In this document: positions 12,102-19,037 of the stretch, in pieces | How the letters are laid out: every line of letters starts with the position of its first letter | How positions within the stretch are numbered: the stretch's first letter is position 1 | DNA from: a virus | DNA length: 40,674 nucleotides | Strand: one strand, 5' to 3' | IMG/VR virus record: IMGVR_UViG_3300021357_000004 | Coordinates: 1 to 40,674 of that record | Translations under genes and position numbers: made by a program | The notes under the pieces: model-generated | Told to the model about the DNA's origin: nothing | Database searches by the model: none | The model's input: only the letters and a program-made list of their open reading frames with translations

Positions 12102-12326
12102 CCTCTGTTTGAGGGGGGACAAAGGCCACGTCCCCAACTGCCCGCTTCATGGGCGAGCGGGGAGAACGCCCGACTGAGGGCGGCGGCGGCGGTGGCGGCG
12201 GTGGGGTTCCGCGCGCACGCACTTGTAGGATGTGCATAAAAACCTTCTAGGGAGTGCTGGGCCATGCCTCTTTGTGGGAGGCATGGTGGTGGTAAGCCAG
12301 CACAAGCCGGGTGTGGGGAGCCCGGC
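12102..12326 (+). ncRNA. Highly structured RNA region, six hairpins
   Basis: Perfect stems follow one another: 12102-12105 with 12111-12114; 12115-12120 with 12130-12135 (GGGGAC/GTCCCC); 12141-12146 with 12156-12161 (CCCGCT/AGCGGG); 12167-12171 with 12178-12182; a two-part stem 12254-12260 with 12297-12303 (GTGCTGG/CCAGCAC) enclosing 12262-12270 with 12278-12286 (CCATGCCTC/GAGGCATGG); and 12306-12311 with 12321-12326. A CGG-repeat (12181-12202) and an A5 stretch at 12238 separate the two halves. The last hairpin ends 5-10 bases before the GGGAGGGGAA site of the gene at 12347, so the 3' half could act as a cis-regulator and the 5' half as a stable RNA. No known class is recognised. Confidence 0.5.
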
Positions 12327-12346
12327 GATTAAAGGGAGGGGAATAC

Positions 12347-12580
12347 ATGGAAGTTAGAAAGACCAGGGGAGGGTGGCGTGCGGAGGTGGTGTGGCGGGCG
12401 CGCAATGGTGATGCGCTTCTGGTACACGACTTGCCCCCATTGCCGGGCGAGCCGGGTATGCTTGGTTGTATTGCGGTCTGGCATAGTGCCGCGGGGGTTG
12501 CCTATCGTACCATACGCCCGCGCACGGTAGACCAGAACTTTGACCTGCTTCCTGACACCTGTTCTAGTTGTGGGAGGTAG
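12347..12580 (+). CDS. TRGGW-family small protein (copy 2)
   Basis: A 77-residue protein from ATG 12347 behind GGGAGGGGAATAC. It begins MEVRKTRGGWRAEVVWRAR, sharing the TRGGWRA-x-V-x-W core with the product of 6427-6651, and ends with a Cys pair (CSSCG) absent from the first copy. The body is beta-rich (GMLGCIAVWHSAAGVAYRT). Function is unknown. It lies immediately downstream of the structured RNA at 12102-12326, while copy 1 lies immediately upstream of the tmRNA-like RNA; this parallel is noted as a finding. Confidence 0.6.
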   Translation: MEVRKTRGGWRAEVVWRARNGDALLVHDLPPLPGEPGMLGCIAVWHSAAGVAYRTIRPRTVDQNFDLLPDTCSSCGR

Positions 12581-12581
12581 C

Positions 12582-13298
12582 GTGACTGTAGTAGAACGAA
12601 TCTTTAATGAACTAGCTTGCACCGAACCACTGACGCTCGAATACATAAAGGAAGCCTTGCGCGACATTTGCACTTTCGACCGCAAGCAGCATGACTATGG
12701 GCCAGAGAATATCGCCGCCTTCGGCGAGAAGGGCGTCGTGGTACGCATGAACGACAAGATGGCCCGCTTGCGGAATCTGGTTTGGGGGTACAAGCTCACG
12801 AGCAATGAACCCATAGATGATAGTTACACCGACCTGTCGGTGTATGGGGTTATCGCGCGGATGTGTCGTGCGGGGGTATGGCCGGGCGTATCCGTCCCAG
12901 TAGCGCCCGAACCGCCCGCCCCAGCAAACTGGGACCGCTGGGAGGATACGCCCCCGCCCTCCGTTGCCGTTGGTAATTTTGAATACTCGTACGACCGATA
13001 CCAACCACCGGAGGACACGCCCCCCGAGGGCGAACTCATACCTGTGCAGGGGTTAGGGTTACCAGCCCGTATTGCACGTGACCATTGGGGAGACCCGCCC
13101 CTAGAGCCGTCCACGCCTACTAGATATTTCTGCCCCCGCTGTCAATGTCAACAATCGGTAGAGGCTGTGGATGGTGGATTTGCGTGTTGGAACTGCCACA
13201 CATTCCTCTTTGGCCCCGGCAATGGTAGTTTCCGTCACCCCGACCGGGAAGCCAGACGATACTTTACACCTGAGATTCAAGGCGGGCCTGGATTGTGA
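12582..13298 (+). CDS. Nmad1-domain (DUF1599-like) protein with C-terminal zinc ribbon
   Basis: The GTG start at 12582 behind GGGAGGTAGC gives 238 residues. Residues 25-95 match the Nmad1/DUF1599 pattern: KQHDYGPENIAAFGEKG, VVVRMNDKMARL and DDSYTDLSVYGVIARM. This domain is associated with enzymes for modified nucleotides and resembles the all-alpha MazG/dUTPase-like fold (acidic D-x-x-x-D helix). A Pro-rich linker (about 100-180) leads to a zinc ribbon with CPRC at 184-187 and CWNC at 202-205. The fusion suggests a nucleotide-handling enzyme tethered to DNA or a partner. I found no thymidylate-synthase-like hypermodification gene in the window. Confidence 0.65.
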   Translation: MTVVERIFNELACTEPLTLEYIKEALRDICTFDRKQHDYGPENIAAFGEKGVVVRMNDKMARLRNLVWGYKLTSNEPIDDSYTDLSVYGVIARMCRAGVWPGVSVPVAPEPPAPANWDRWEDTPPPSVAVGNFEYSYDRYQPPEDTPPEGELIPVQGLGLPARIARDHWGDPPLEPSTPTRYFCPRCQCQQSVEAVDGGFACWNCHTFLFGPGNGSFRHPDREARRYFTPEIQGGPGL

Positions 13299-13609
13299 TG
13301 CCCTTCGTGTGGGCGCTGCTGGCGGGCGTGCTCGCGGTGCTATTGGAGTGGCAATTCCGACGGGGCATCGACTGGCTGCACAACTTGTGGTGGATTGCGC
13401 CAGCCAGTCTCGCGGTCAATTACTTCATCGCCCGGCTCCTGTTTACCGACTTTGGTTGGCTCCCGAGCATCGTGCTCTTCGGCGCTACCACCGCGGTGAT
13501 GCGGATAGCCCTGGCATTCGTGGTAATGCACGAACCCCCCACCCCCGCCAACCTTATAGCGAGCGGGCTGTTGGTAGGGGGGGTATTCATAAGACTATTT
13601 TGGAGGTAG
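13298..13609 (+). CDS. Multi-span membrane protein
   Basis: About 103 residues from ATG 13298, overlapping the previous TGA; a GTG at 13295 is an equal alternative. Hydrophobic segments cover about residues 2-17 (FVWALLAGVLAVLLEW), 27-48, 52-75 and 83-100, separated by short charged turns (RRGID, HEPPTP). The topology is that of a small four-helix integral membrane protein. The family is not recognised; transport or phage exclusion roles are possible but unsupported. Confidence 0.6.
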   Translation: MPFVWALLAGVLAVLLEWQFRRGIDWLHNLWWIAPASLAVNYFIARLLFTDFGWLPSIVLFGATTAVMRIALAFVVMHEPPTPANLIASGLLVGGVFIRLFWR

Positions 13610-13610
13610 C

Positions 13611-13871
13611 ATGGACGCCTACCTGAACGGGCTCCGATTTGACGACATCGAGCGGCGCCTGCGCGCGGCCTCACCAGGACCTTGGCGCTGGGTAGATTTG
13701 GGCGGTGGGGAAGTTCTAATAGCGGTGGTAACTACCGGCCAGTTGGTGGTGGTGGAAAGCTGCGCGAGCGATGGCGACCTTGAGTTTATAACCCACGCGC
13801 GGGAGGATATTGAGTTTTTGCTCTCCCGTATCGAGGAGGATAGCTGGCGTGAACATGACATTGCGGAGTGA
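13611..13871 (+). CDS. Small hypothetical protein with HAREDI motif
   Basis: An 86-residue protein behind GGAGGTAGC. It has the layout of a common phage family: an N-terminal helix with RLRAASPGPWRW, a beta region (VLIAVVTTGQLVVVES), then FITHAREDIEFLLSRIEE. I know such proteins as accessory genes in many phages, without an assigned function. The next frame starts inside its last 23 bases. Confidence 0.6.
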   Translation: MDAYLNGLRFDDIERRLRAASPGPWRWVDLGGGEVLIAVVTTGQLVVVESCASDGDLEFITHAREDIEFLLSRIEEDSWREHDIAE

Positions 13872-14070
13872 CCAGCAAGCGCGCGATAGCCTTGCACGGG
13901 AAATTTGGCGCCTTCGCAAGGCGGTTCATATCGACAGAACGAGACCTTTTGCCAACTGGTGCCGCGGCTTCATTATTGGCTTCGCTACGGCCCTAGAGCC
14001 CACGGCAAAAACAGGAAGGCAGGTGGTGCGAATTGTCAAGATGCGAGTTTTCCAGTACCGCCGTGCTTAA
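13849..14070 (+). CDS. Small basic hypothetical protein
   Basis: I take GTG 13849 as start because GAGGAGGA (13833-13840) is 8 bases away; ATG 13855 is the alternative. The 73-residue product is basic and helical, with a central semi-hydrophobic helix (ANWCRGFIIGFATALEP) and an Arg-rich end (VRIVKMRVFQYRRA). The last 38 bp overlap the polymerase gene, whose ribosome site (AGGTGG, 14021-14026) lies within it, so it may couple translation into the polymerase. Confidence 0.5.
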   Translation: MNMTLRSDQQARDSLAREIWRLRKAVHIDRTRPFANWCRGFIIGFATALEPTAKTGRQVVRIVKMRVFQYRRA

Positions 14071-16675
14071 CGCCCCCCACGATTGCGCGCTCTGCCCGCG
14101 CCTCGTGAGTTCGCGCCGTGCTGTCGTCAATGGGGCTGGCCCATTGCCCGCGCGCGTGCTCGTGGTCGCGCAAGCGCCAGGGCGCGAAGAGGAAGTTAAG
14201 GGCGAACCGCTGGTGGGCTGGTCCGGCAAGCGCCTGGACTATCTCGCTGGCCTCGCTGGGCTCGAGACGGGCACATACCGGAAAGAGAATATCGTGCGGT
14301 GTCGCCCGCCGCGTGGGAAGGGCGGCGACCTGCCGCCCAAGCCGGACGAGATTGGCAACTGCGCGCCCTTTTTGCACGCCGCAATCTCCGCGTGCCAGCC
14401 CGAATTCATCATCACGCTGGGCGCGTCCGCCCTCAGATGGTTCCTACCGAACGCAAAATTGGAGACATGTCATGGAAAACCCATCACTTTTAGTGGTGAT
14501 AGTTACTATGGCGGGGGTTTGGGGAGCGATTTGGTTTTTTATTCTCCGTTCCAAGTAGTTCCAATGTACCACCCGGCTTTTGCCCACCCTTCCCGCAACC
14601 CTAGCATGGCCCCAGTTATGTGTGAGGACTGGGTGCGCCTCGGTGAACTGTTACGTGGGACTCAACAGCAGGAGTTAGGACAGTACAAGGCTGTCTCAAA
14701 GATAGAAACCTTTTCTAGCAATTACACTAACCCCTTCACGATGCCAGAGAACTCCGGCCTGCGAGAATTCGCGTTCGACTATGAGACCACCGACCCAAAT
14801 TGGCGGGGCACGTTCCAGGCCGTGCGCGCCCGGCCCATCGGTGTGTCTGTAGCTGTTAAAGAGGGAGAGGCGGTGTACTGGGCGACGGAGGACGTGTTCT
14901 TGTTAAAGCCCGCTTTAGAAGCCCCCGGCGTTATCAAGGTGGCACATAACGCAGTCTTTGAGTACATAGTGTCGCGCGGGCAGGGCATAACTCCCGTCAA
15001 CCTACATTGCACCAAGCTCATGGCTTACGTGCTTCGCTGCTCCTCCACCCACCTCAAGGACCTTGCGTGGTCCGAGCTTGGCATTAAGCAGACGCGCTTC
15101 AAGGAGGTGGACTGGGCGAACCCGCAGGCGGTCGCGCAATATGGTGCAGCGGACTCGGACATCACCCTCCGCCTCTATCACCGCCTCGGCGCCCGTCTGC
15201 GCGAACAAAAGCTGTGGGACTTGTATGAGATGGAGCGCGCCTGCCTCCCCGTGCTTGCCGAGATGACGATTGCGGGCATCAAGTTCAATGCCGCCCCGCT
15301 CGCCTGGCTTGAACAGCAGTTAACGGGGGAATTGCTGGAGCGCGAGGCCGACCTGCTCAAATACTTCCATGCCGACGACCTGCCCGCCGAGGATGCAGTC
15401 AACTTGAACTCGGACGCGCAACTGCGCTCGCTGCTATATGGACCAGCGTGTTGGCGGGCGAGTGTGGCGCGGGAGTTGAAGGGCCGGTGGGTGCATGATT
15501 GTGGTACTCCTGAGAGCAATTACCCAGATTTACGCCGACCGCACGGGGTAGCTGATTGTGCTGATGGGGTGCGGCTTGGCGCTCAAGCCGTGCTCGCCTG
15601 GCTACCCCCTGGGCTAGCCTGGCGCGTGCGGGCGCGCACACCAACCGGCGAGCCCGCGGTGGACATGGATACCCTGCGGTTATATGAACACCCGGTGGTG
15701 GGGGATTTGGTGCGAGTCAAGTCGATTCGCCAGGCGCTCGAAAACAATATCACCCGCCTCCCGCAACTCGTCCAGGAAGATGGCAGGATTCACCCAGTAT
15801 TCCACCAGGCGGGGCAGTGGGAGGAGCGCGCGGACGCGTCAAAAGAAGCGCCCCGCACTGGTCGCCTAGCGAGCTCTGGCCCGAATCTCCAGAACATAAC
15901 CCACCACGGCGATAGCGAACGCCCCTACGTGGCTGAGTGGGCGCGGCATATACGTCGCGGCTTCGTGGCCTCTCCGGGCATGGTGCTGGTCAAGGTTGAC
16001 ATCGGCCAGGAGGAACCGCGTATTGGCGCGTTCTTGGCCCAAGACCAGGACTTGCTCAACGAATTAGAGTCGGGCGATGTGTACTGCCCGGTCGCCGCGC
16101 TTGAATTCGGGCGCCCCATCACCAAGGCGGATACCGACGAGCGGCAAATAGGAAAGCGGGGGTGGATGGCATGGTTGAATGGGGCAGGCCCCAAGGGGAT
16201 TCAACAGTCCGCCTTTTGGCTCTCGACCGCCGAGGCCGCGCGCGTGGTATCGTACCTACAAAATCGCCACCCAAGAGTCGAGGAGTACCGTGCGCGGCTT
16301 GTTTCTTCGCTCTACACGAATGGGTATACGGAGACACACTTTGGGCGCCGCATTTACCGCCCCGAGGTCTGGTCCGGCCCTGGCCCCGCGCGCGACCACG
16401 CCGAGCGAAGCGTGATGCCTGACGCCATCCAGGGCACCGCCGCGGACGTGATGAAGCTCTGGCTGCCCAAGATTGCTCGCCTGCTTGCCGACGTGCCCGA
16501 GGCGCGCGCACAACTGTTACTTAGCGTTCACGACGAGTGCGTCTTGGAATGCCTGCCCGACCATACCGACATTGTGGTCAATCGCGTGCGCGCCGCCCTC
16601 TCCGGCATACTGCCGGTGCGCTTACCCGCCGAGACATATGTTGGAGAGAACTGGTCCGACATGCGTGCGGTATGA
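14033..16675 (+). CDS. Uracil-DNA glycosylase / exonuclease / family A DNA polymerase fusion
   Basis: An 880-residue protein from TTG 14033 (AGGTGG six bases upstream). Residues 15-210 are a family-4 UDG: Fe-S cysteines 18, 21, 90 and 110, the VVAQAPGREEE loop (45-54), NIVRCRPP, and PMYHPAF with the catalytic-site His at 180. Residues about 245-420 are a DnaQ-type 3'-5' exonuclease with D249 and E251 in FDYETT. Residues about 560-880 are a PolA domain: RTGRLASSGPNLQNI (about 607), motif A VKVDIGQEEPR (about 655), the O-helix from RQIGKRGWMAWLNGAG (about 703) and motif C VHDE (about 832). By my alignment, the positions of E. coli Phe762 and Tyr766 are Met and Asn, which is unusual. It is the phage replicase with built-in uracil repair. 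Confidence 0.85.
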   Translation: MSRCEFSSTAVLNAPHDCALCPRLVSSRRAVVNGAGPLPARVLVVAQAPGREEEVKGEPLVGWSGKRLDYLAGLAGLETGTYRKENIVRCRPPRGKGGDLPPKPDEIGNCAPFLHAAISACQPEFIITLGASALRWFLPNAKLETCHGKPITFSGDSYYGGGLGSDLVFYSPFQVVPMYHPAFAHPSRNPSMAPVMCEDWVRLGELLRGTQQQELGQYKAVSKIETFSSNYTNPFTMPENSGLREFAFDYETTDPNWRGTFQAVRARPIGVSVAVKEGEAVYWATEDVFLLKPALEAPGVIKVAHNAVFEYIVSRGQGITPVNLHCTKLMAYVLRCSSTHLKDLAWSELGIKQTRFKEVDWANPQAVAQYGAADSDITLRLYHRLGARLREQKLWDLYEMERACLPVLAEMTIAGIKFNAAPLAWLEQQLTGELLEREADLLKYFHADDLPAEDAVNLNSDAQLRSLLYGPACWRASVARELKGRWVHDCGTPESNYPDLRRPHGVADCADGVRLGAQAVLAWLPPGLAWRVRARTPTGEPAVDMDTLRLYEHPVVGDLVRVKSIRQALENNITRLPQLVQEDGRIHPVFHQAGQWEERADASKEAPRTGRLASSGPNLQNITHHGDSERPYVAEWARHIRRGFVASPGMVLVKVDIGQEEPRIGAFLAQDQDLLNELESGDVYCPVAALEFGRPITKADTDERQIGKRGWMAWLNGAGPKGIQQSAFWLSTAEAARVVSYLQNRHPRVEEYRARLVSSLYTNGYTETHFGRRIYRPEVWSGPGPARDHAERSVMPDAIQGTAADVMKLWLPKIARLLADVPEARAQLLLSVHDECVLECLPDHTDIVVNRVRAALSGILPVRLPAETYVGENWSDMRAV

Positions 16676-16685
16676 TGTGGCACTA

Positions 16686-16704
16686 TTGACAAGTAGGGTA
16701 CAAT
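16686..16704 (+). promoter_or_regulatory. TTGACA-N7-TACAAT motif downstream of the polymerase
   Basis: TTGACA (16686-16691) and TACAAT (16699-16704) with a 7-bp spacer repeat the arrangement at 7132-7150, including the flanks ATTGACAAG and GGTACAATAG-N-GGGGG. The GGGGG that follows doubles as ribosome site for the ATG at 16713. It probably marks the start of a separate transcript covering 16713-19417, or a regulator site for it. Confidence 0.45.
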
Positions 16705-16712
16705 AGAGGGGG

Positions 16713-16871
16713 ATGGAGAAAATACGGCGTATCCTACGCGACTACTTGAAGCGCCCCCGTCCCGCCGACCTTTGGCACATTATTGCCGGGGGTTGCAAGC
16801 GGTGCGGAGGGAACTTGTACTGGGACATCGCCTTCGAAGAATGGGCCTGCCTGAATTGTGGGCAGAGATAG
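16713..16871 (+). CDS. Zinc-ribbon microprotein
   Basis: A 52-residue protein from ATG 16713, preceded by the shared -10/GGGGG element. A basic N-terminal helix (EKIRRILRDYLKRPRP) is followed by a zinc ribbon, CKRCGGNLYWD and ACLNCGQR, with the aromatic strand WDIAFEEWAC between the Cys pairs. The basic helix plus ribbon suggests a nucleic-acid-binding adaptor. Target and function are unknown. Confidence 0.6.
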   Translation: MEKIRRILRDYLKRPRPADLWHIIAGGCKRCGGNLYWDIAFEEWACLNCGQR

Positions 16872-16878
16872 GGGGGAG

Positions 16879-17073
16879 ATGAAGATTCAACTCGGTCGGG
16901 ACTATATAGACATCGTGACAGATTCCTTGCAGGACGAAATTTATCTCACTGCCGTACTTGGCGTTAAGAAAACTGGCGATGTGGTGGGGGCGATATACAT
17001 GGAAGCGGCCCCAGTGGGCGTGGCTATTCACAGTCCTAGAATAAGGCTGCTGCGCGTGGAGGGGGTGAACTGA
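16879..17073 (+). CDS. Small beta-rich hypothetical protein
   Basis: A 64-residue protein from ATG 16879 behind GGGGGGAG. Alternating hydrophobic strands (MKIQLGRDYIDIVTD, IYLTAVLG, VVGAIYMEAAPVGVAI, IRLLRVEG) suggest a small beta barrel. The in-phase start at 16858 is rejected because it overlaps the zinc-ribbon gene. Its TGA overlaps the next ATG. The family is not recognised. Confidence 0.55.
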   Translation: MKIQLGRDYIDIVTDSLQDEIYLTAVLGVKKTGDVVGAIYMEAAPVGVAIHSPRIRLLRVEGVN

Positions 17074-17165
17074 TGATACCATTATGTATATGGGCATTGT
17101 GGGGAATGGCCTGGGCGATAAGCGTTTTCGGCATCATCATTTTAATGAAGGCACGAATAAAATAG
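17073..17165 (+). CDS. Single-span membrane microprotein
   Basis: A 30-residue peptide starting at ATG 17073 (TGATG overlap, GGAGGGGGTGAAC upstream). Residues 3-25 (PLCIWALWGMAWAISVFGII) are one hydrophobic span with a basic end (KARIK). Too short for a family call; the strong ribosome site and tight coupling support translation. It is followed 10 bp later by the metallopeptidase gene. Confidence 0.5.
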   Translation: MIPLCIWALWGMAWAISVFGIIILMKARIK

Positions 17166-17175
17166 GAAGGTTTGT

Positions 17176-17475
17176 ATGGAATGGCCTGCGCTCCCGCAAT
17201 CACTCGTCCTCTACGGCCAACCCTACTCGGTAGAGATTGTCGCAGACCTTGCCGCGTCAAGCCACCGCTATGGTGAAACCAGGTATTACACCCACACAAT
17301 CTCCATCGACGGGGGCTCGGTGCTATCCGTGCAATGGGCGACGCTCTGCCATGAAGTGCTACACGTCATAGACGAGCACCTGGCGCTGGGGTTGGAAGAG
17401 GAGGATGTGCGGCGCCTGGATTCCGGGCTTTTCGAGTTTATAAGCCAGCTTGGAATTGGAGGCACATGCAAATAG
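17176..17475 (+). CDS. Small HExxH metallopeptidase-like protein
   Basis: A 99-residue protein with HEVLH at residues 59-63, the zinc-binding helix of gluzincin-type peptidases, followed by DEHLALGLEEEDVRRLDSGL, where Glu 11 to 13 residues on could be the third ligand. The preceding strand (HTISIDGGSVLSVQWATL) fits the edge strand of ImmA/IrrE- and SprT-like folds. It is shorter than those families (usually 130-200), so it is a minimal version. It may be a protease against a host or phage regulator; the substrate is unknown. It overlaps the exonuclease start by 10 bp. Confidence 0.6.
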   Translation: MEWPALPQSLVLYGQPYSVEIVADLAASSHRYGETRYYTHTISIDGGSVLSVQWATLCHEVLHVIDEHLALGLEEEDVRRLDSGLFEFISQLGIGGTCK

Positions 17476-18008
17476 CGACGTTCGACTTGGAAACTTCTAG
17501 CCTCAAAGCCAACTTTGGTGTCGTGCTATGTGGCGTGTTCAAGCCGATAGGTGGGGAGTGTCGCGTCGCCCGACTGGACGATTTCACCGATAAATGGTCG
17601 GAGGACCGCGACCTGATAGCCACGCTTATCACCGAGCTCTCTAGCCCCCTCATTCTCGTGGCGCATAATGGGGTTCGATTCGACCGCCCCTTCCTCAACG
17701 CCCGCGCTACTCGCTGGGGGCTAGCCCCCCTCAATCCGCGTGGTCGCATCATAGACCCTGTAGTAGTCGCGCGCAGGCACTTTGCTATGAGTTGGAACGG
17801 CCTCGAAAGCCTCTCAGTTTTCTTGCAGACAGAGCACCGTAAGCACCCTGTTGACGGGGGGCTCTGGCTGCGTGCCATCCTAGACCACGACAAGTTCGCG
17901 CTGGACGAAATCGTGGAGCATTGCGTCAACGACGTGATGGTGCTCGAGGAGGTTGTGGAGCGGTTGCAACCTTTTGTCGGAAAAGTCCAGGAATGGGGAA
18001 GTGCGTAG
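17466..18008 (+). CDS. DnaQ/RNase H-like 3'-5' exonuclease
   Basis: A 180-residue protein. ExoI motif: TFDLETSS with D7 and E9. ExoII: LVAHNGVRFDRPFL (Asp in FDRPF). ExoIII: EHCVNDVMVLEEV, with the H-x3-D arrangement of DEDDh enzymes shifted to HCVND. Size and layout fit stand-alone RNase_H_2/DnaQ nucleases. The polymerase at 14033 already has an exonuclease domain, so this enzyme probably acts in trimming, nucleotide scavenging or recombination. Confidence 0.7.
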   Translation: MQIATFDLETSSLKANFGVVLCGVFKPIGGECRVARLDDFTDKWSEDRDLIATLITELSSPLILVAHNGVRFDRPFLNARATRWGLAPLNPRGRIIDPVVVARRHFAMSWNGLESLSVFLQTEHRKHPVDGGLWLRAILDHDKFALDEIVEHCVNDVMVLEEVVERLQPFVGKVQEWGSA

Positions 18009-18029
18009 GCAATCTGTAAGGAGGAGAAG

Positions 18030-18689
18030 ATGGAAACGCGCGAAAGTTTAGTCCGCAAGGAACTCGCCCAAGCTGCAAATCTGGAAGTGGCTGCGGTTGT
18101 CGCAAGAGAGCAGTTAAAGATGGCAGAGTTGGACGTGAAAATTCGTTTGGAAAATTACAAGCTAGAATGTGCGAAGGACTTCCACAATCATTTCTTCCTG
18201 TTCGCCGACTTAATCGACCTTCGTAATATCACCAACTGCATCGAGACGCTCGGCATTTGGGACCGGCTGGCACCGGAATGTGACATAGAAATCGCCCTCC
18301 ACTCTCCCGGCGGGCACACCCTGCCGGGGATGGCGTTGTTCGATTACATCGGGCGATTGCGTCGCACCCACAAAGTAACAACCTCTGTCCTGGGGTACGC
18401 GGCATCAATGGCCGCTGTTCTTCTCCAGGCTGGAACTCACCGTGTCATGGGGGCGGAATCCACGGTCTTTATTCACGAGATTTCCGCCCAGGCGGTGGGG
18501 AAGATTGGGGAAATCGAGGACATCACCTCTTTCATCCACTCAATCCAGTCTAGGATTATCGACATTTTTGTGTCCCGGTCGGCGGGGCGGATTGACAGAG
18601 AAACTTTCAAAAAGAACTGGGAACGGCGCGAATGGTGCTTGGATGCGCCGGAAATGTTGAAATGGGGGTTCGTCGATGAAGTGGTATGA
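18030..18689 (+). CDS. ClpP-like serine protease with N-terminal coiled coil
   Basis: A 219-residue protein behind AAGGAGGAGAAG. Residues 8-48 form a charged helix or coiled coil absent from host ClpP. The ClpP/crotonase-fold core follows: HSPGGHTLPGMALFDYI (91-107), GYAASMAAVLLQAG (122-135) with nucleophile Ser126, and FIHEIS with His149; a C-terminal Asp (in WCLDAPE) could complete the triad. Phage ClpP-like proteins are usually head-maturation proteases beside portal and coat genes; this one sits in the early arm, 12 kb from the coat gene and on the other strand. It may instead act on host proteins. Confidence 0.75.
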   Translation: METRESLVRKELAQAANLEVAAVVAREQLKMAELDVKIRLENYKLECAKDFHNHFFLFADLIDLRNITNCIETLGIWDRLAPECDIEIALHSPGGHTLPGMALFDYIGRLRRTHKVTTSVLGYAASMAAVLLQAGTHRVMGAESTVFIHEISAQAVGKIGEIEDITSFIHSIQSRIIDIFVSRSAGRIDRETFKKNWERREWCLDAPEMLKWGFVDEVV

Positions 18690-18876
18690 AAAGGGGCATC
18701 GCGCTTTTCACGCGCTCATGGGTTGTTGGCACACGACTGGGAGCCAACCACGAGTAATTCCCGCTATTTCTGGGCACGGCACGGCTGCTGGCCCGCTTCC
18801 AAAAGGTGGGATAACGCTGACGCTGTTTACTCTTATTTGTTGCCGCTGTGGGGCGAGGAAGCAGTTACTCCAATGA
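18676..18876 (+). CDS. Small CxxCG-containing hypothetical protein
   Basis: A 66-residue frame from ATG 18676, overlapping the protease end by 14 bp. It has GHRAFHALMGCWHTTG near the start and ICCRCGARKQLLQ at the end, which together resemble a split Cys/His metal site. The TGA stop overlaps the next ATG (ATGA), the coupling seen across this arm, so I prefer it to the competing phase that opens at TTG 18723. Confidence 0.5.
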   Translation: MKWYEKGHRAFHALMGCWHTTGSQPRVIPAISGHGTAAGPLPKGGITLTLFTLICCRCGARKQLLQ

Positions 18877-19037
18877 AGCCCCCCGACGATTGGAAATATA
18901 AACCGCTCTTGCCCCATCCACCACTCACGGATGACACGCCTATAGCGTTCTTTTGCCACTGGCCCCCATGCCAGGCGGTGTGGGACGGCAAGAAGTACAT
19001 ACCAGAGTGTGAGTGGAATAGGAGTGAGGCGGAATGA
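18873..19037 (+). CDS. Small Trp/Cys-rich hypothetical protein
   Basis: A 54-residue protein starting at ATG 18873 in an ATGA overlap and ending in another (19034). It contains KPPDDWKYKPLLPHPPLTDD and FFCHWPPCQAVWDGKKYIPEC, with a C-x4-C pair and a distal Cys that could bind metal. The phase stays open upstream to 18723, but coupling supports the short form. Function is unknown. Confidence 0.5.
   Translation: MKPPDDWKYKPLLPHPPLTDDTPIAFFCHWPPCQAVWDGKKYIPECEWNRSEAE

Noticed and set aside
14036-16511. Several long frames antisense to the polymerase gene
   Set aside because: They are side effects of strong GC3 bias in the polymerase gene; none has a ribosome site, and the sense frame has complete domain motifs.
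18723-19037. A single 104-residue gene starting at TTG 18723
   Set aside because: The ATGA overlap at 18873 and the coherent upstream frame 18676-18876 better fit two coupled genes.
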